64,000 nt of DNA, taken from assembly GCF_030503435.1 (NCBI RefSeq), contig NZ_JAUKPO010000009.1, forward strand, positions 62,001 to 126,000, read 5' to 3'. A program made the translations under genes and the position numbers. Below, in pieces: positions 62,501 to 64,000 of this stretch (its first letter is position 1; each line of letters begins with the position of its first letter). This stretch comes from Rhodocytophaga aerolata (GTDB taxonomy: Bacteria > Bacteroidota > Bacteroidia > Cytophagales > 172606-1). The notes beneath the pieces are model-generated. The model saw only the letters and a program-made list of their open reading frames with translations, was not told the origin of the DNA and made no database searches.

Positions 62501-64000
62501 TTGTAAACGTAGATTTTAATATGGGCCAGGGATTAGTAACTATTAGTACCAGTACTAATCCGGCGCTTTCAGGTTTTGCCAGTCTGGAATTTCCCTATGC
62601 CGCCTATAAAACATCTATTAATAAAGCAAAATGGGATATAGCGAAGAAAAGTATTATCATGGAGGGGGATGTACAAACCAGTACCTTTACTTCTATGGAG
62701 CCTACTCAGGAGAACCTGACATTCAATGCCCGTTTTGCTCTCTATAACATAGAAAAATATACGCTGAATATTGGTGGTGTTCCTTATATCCAATCGGCGG
62801 ATGCCCGCATTATGCCAAAAAATGGTGTTGTCCGCATCCAAGAGAATGCCTTAATGGAACCATTGGTTGAAGCAAAACTTTCGATAGATACAGTATATGC
62901 TTATCATAATCTGTTCGACGGAAATGTGCAGATTCTATCCCGTTCTAAGTTTGTTGGAAATGCTACGTATAAGTACATTAATTCTGAAAAACAAGAGTTT
63001 AATATTAAACTAGGTGATTTTGAACTCAAACAGGAGGAAGCTACTAAAAAGGACAAGACTCCCCGGAGCTACACAGTGGCTGCCGGTGAAGTACTGGAAG
63101 AAGACAAGTTTCTTATTGCTCCCAGAATATTGTACAAGGGTAATGTAACCATGCTTGCTCCGGAAAAAAACCTGATTCTGGACGGGTCAATTAAGCTGGA
63201 TCTGAAGAGTCAGGCGACACTGGGAGCATGGTTGCCCTATAAAAACAATAAAGGAGAAGAAAATATTGTAATTAATGTGGATGAAAACCTGACCGTAGAT
63301 AATTTACCAGTAACAACAGGCATTCATATTGATAAGCAAACTTCCTCCATTTACACTACCTTCCTTTCTGTAAAATCTAACCAGGATGATAAGGATCTAA
63401 TTACAGCCAAAGGGCAGTTAAAATATAACCCGGCTACTAATGAATTTACGGTTGCTCCGATAGAGAAGCTAAATAATGCCTCCATGGAAGGAAACCAGCT
63501 GGTATTGAATGATGCTACCGGAAAGCTTAAGTTTTCTGGTAAGGTTGATTTGTTCAGTGCACCCAGTGAGTATCTGTTATCTTCTGGTATTGGTGAAGTA
63601 GATTTTGCATCAAATGATTATAGCCTCAATTCTTTACTTGCCTTCAATTTTCCACTGCCTATGCAGGGAGTAACGACCATGGGAAATACCATCGTTCAAA
63701 CCAAGTTAGATAAAGGGGTAGGCGATAAAGAAGCGAATGACGATAAAGAACTATTATATGAAAAACTAGCTGCTATTATTGGTAACGGAGCTACTAAAAG
63801 TTATAAAGAAAAATCTAAACAAGGATTTATTCCTTTACACCAGGCCTCTAAGCGGCTGCTCGCAACCATGGTGTTGTCTAACGTGAATTTGAAATGGTCG
63901 GAAGCAAATAAGGCTTTTTACAGCAATGGCCAACTGGGTGTATCCAATATTGCCAATGTTGATATTAATTCATTGCTAGGCGGAATGGTGGAGATTCGAA
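59593..64000 (+). CDS. Giant secreted protein of unknown function, N-terminal 1469 residues
   Basis: The frame opens at ATG 59593 and remains open to the window edge, so at least 1469 residues exist and the C-terminus is not visible. A signal peptide (MKMKILLTLLLLSLLPQLLLA, ending LLAQ) is followed by a helical domain (about residues 20-190) and an acidic linker. The rest is rich in beta strands (VSVKPRNKEIKLLK, LSANFVNVDFNMGQGLV, ADARIMPKNGVVRI and many more) and in Lys/Asp/Asn, with no Cys cluster or visible catalytic motif. It lies 112 bases after prmA. Large uncharacterised extracytoplasmic proteins of this build occur in Cytophagales. An envelope or surface structural role is inference only. 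Confidence 0.78.
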   Translation, partial: MKMKILLTLLLLSLLPQLLLAQYKLSDKPDEFLVDVSAMMAATKNADAIKAGKDLENIFTTRMSEGQRQKLIAISKKMSGKKYKAFAHFYPVYRMLNTATMVENISSGELDNLLMATEKSAEQYDSKQFLKVVETFNLFFSKKALYNSNYHRIYAQGGTYTIAFKDETAASQVPDTFKEIGEQPEEKQETNTNTSQPPANDGWSSWDNLETDTNAGADAPLPVQEMIFEKPIQPVPQGALLVFTNTNLVFATAYDSVQLTGTQGSLMLKKGVFVGAGGKFDWAIAGLPQAYCDMKEYNFDTRSTKLTAEGVQMTYPDVLTEPIEGIFEFISKKHKGPEDAQFPRFMSYYNKASLKNVGKNLVYLGGFSMVGKRTFSTALNNKPALLNYVENGETKFKTSGHKYEFGDSVIVAPRISVVIPHNRDSIYHPSVKLNYNKNIPLLRLNHTLDGFKSTPYVDTYHKVEITVDGVQWDLNSEELNFYTLTARSEVPAIFESYDFFDSTRYISLKGNYNFHPLQMLMAYSNSTKTQSFYVGDLAAKYKLNENIVRGAMIEMMQEGYVDYNAETGMVKMNRKGDHNVLANGKKRDYDSFRAESKSVSGPNATLNFGSNELVIKGIERFYLSNKLNVSVKPRNKEIKLLKDRNFLLDGEVAAGTYKFKGSGFFFLYDEFTVEMPQIDTILFTSQEALKKGNKKELGGEIRYGAGTLYINKPNNKAGLTDFPEYPRLNVESGATIYFDQRNRIAGSYNKNVRFEIPSVKLDSLNSKDPDYQGTFYSDGIFPPFKEALVPMPDNTLGFRHKPTQNAYNLYDSPSKIVFSGDIIMDMKGLRTSGTIEHLSTTLTSKDVLFTPDSVIAKGPTAEIKETTIGAGSFPQVKLKNYSLKWMPRADSMNISNTDTPFEIYKQTGATFKGMMVVRSTGLFGSGTLDRKDSETYSSAFQLDKTFFKASDAEFRIKSNVLTKPVLSANFVNVDFNMGQGLVTISTSTNPALSGFASLEFPYAAYKTSINKAKWDIAKKSIIMEGDVQTSTFTSMEPTQENLTFNARFALYNIEKYTLNIGGVPYIQSADARIMPKNGVVRIQENALMEPLVEAKLSIDTVYAYHNLFDGNVQILSRSKFVGNATYKYINSEKQEFNIKLGDFELKQEEATKKDKTPRSYTVAAGEVLEEDKFLIAPRILYKGNVTMLAPEKNLILDGSIKLDLKSQATLGAWLPYKNNKGEENIVINVDENLTVDNLPVTTGIHIDKQTSSIYTTFLSVKSNQDDKDLITAKGQLKYNPATNEFTVAPIEKLNNASMEGNQLVLNDATGKLKFSGKVDLFSAPSEYLLSSGIGEVDFASNDYSLNSLLAFNFPLPMQGVTTMGNTIVQTKLDKGVGDKEANDDKELLYEKLAAIIGNGATKSYKEKSKQGFIPLHQASKRLLATMVLSNVNLKWSEANKAFYSNGQLGVSNIANVDINSLLGGMVEIR

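Noticed and set aside
59655-62841. Minus-strand open frames in the last 4.4 kb
   Set aside because: They are antisense to the giant plus-strand frame, which begins with a signal peptide and stays open through the whole stretch.

Overview
The window looks like chromosomal DNA of a Bacteroidota member, most likely order Cytophagales (a Rhodocytophaga-like soil or freshwater heterotroph is my best guess; the genus is not proven). The reasons are: a type IX secretion C-terminal sorting domain, a TonB-plug/MG2 surface protein, Bacteroidota-type -7 boxes (TAnnTTTG) before several genes, many secreted proteins ending their signal peptide in A/G-Q, AT-rich leaders without strong Shine-Dalgarno sequences, and marker families such as Sde182-like nucleoside hydrolases, DUF1080, DUF2490, DUF5694 and DUF6150. 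No tRNA, rRNA, CRISPR array, transposase or prophage gene was seen.

Layout. 1-9 kb: the 3' end of an FAD/Fe-S oxidase, an MBL-fold hydrolase, two tandem Sde182-like paralogues, a secreted DUF1080 protein, a PHP-type CehA/McbA hydrolase and a PQQ-type sugar dehydrogenase lipoprotein, which together suggest handling of unusual sugars. 9-16 kb: outer-membrane barrel, YceI protein, PgeF and a plug-only TonB/MG2 protein. 16-22.7 kb: housekeeping (folA, fmt, greA, HIT protein), a B12-binding radical SAM protein and a DAACS carrier. 22.9-27.6 kb: two convergent soluble PAS-type histidine kinases whose 3' ends overlap. 28-37 kb: small proteins and a minus-strand series running M61 peptidase, ABC ATPase, unknown secreted protein, ABC-permease/M1-aminopeptidase fusion, xseB.

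37-48 kb: a T9SS-exported PA14 protein, an atypical secreted orphan followed by an attC-like hairpin, purT, a NUC1-type nuclease lipoprotein, guaD, a DUF2490 protein and a very large ThuA/PQQ-dehydrogenase/PKD/cytochrome c/CBM lipoprotein. 48-54 kb: an EboD-like sugar-phosphate cyclase, a lipid kinase, and a plus-strand series of META lipoprotein, barrel-like protein, GHSQG lipase and outer-membrane phospholipase A. 54-64 kb: GT2, kdsA, DUF5694, tpiA, DUF6150, prmA and the first 1469 codons of a giant secreted protein running off the end.

The strongest candidates for something undescribed are the peptidase/ABC cluster (29-37 kb), the orphan gene with its attC-like hairpin (39.8-40.5 kb), a short repeat (AATGANTAATGACTA) placed at or just after three stop codons inside gene series, a possible small RNA upstream of greA, and the giant protein at the right edge. 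None of these is proven from sequence alone.
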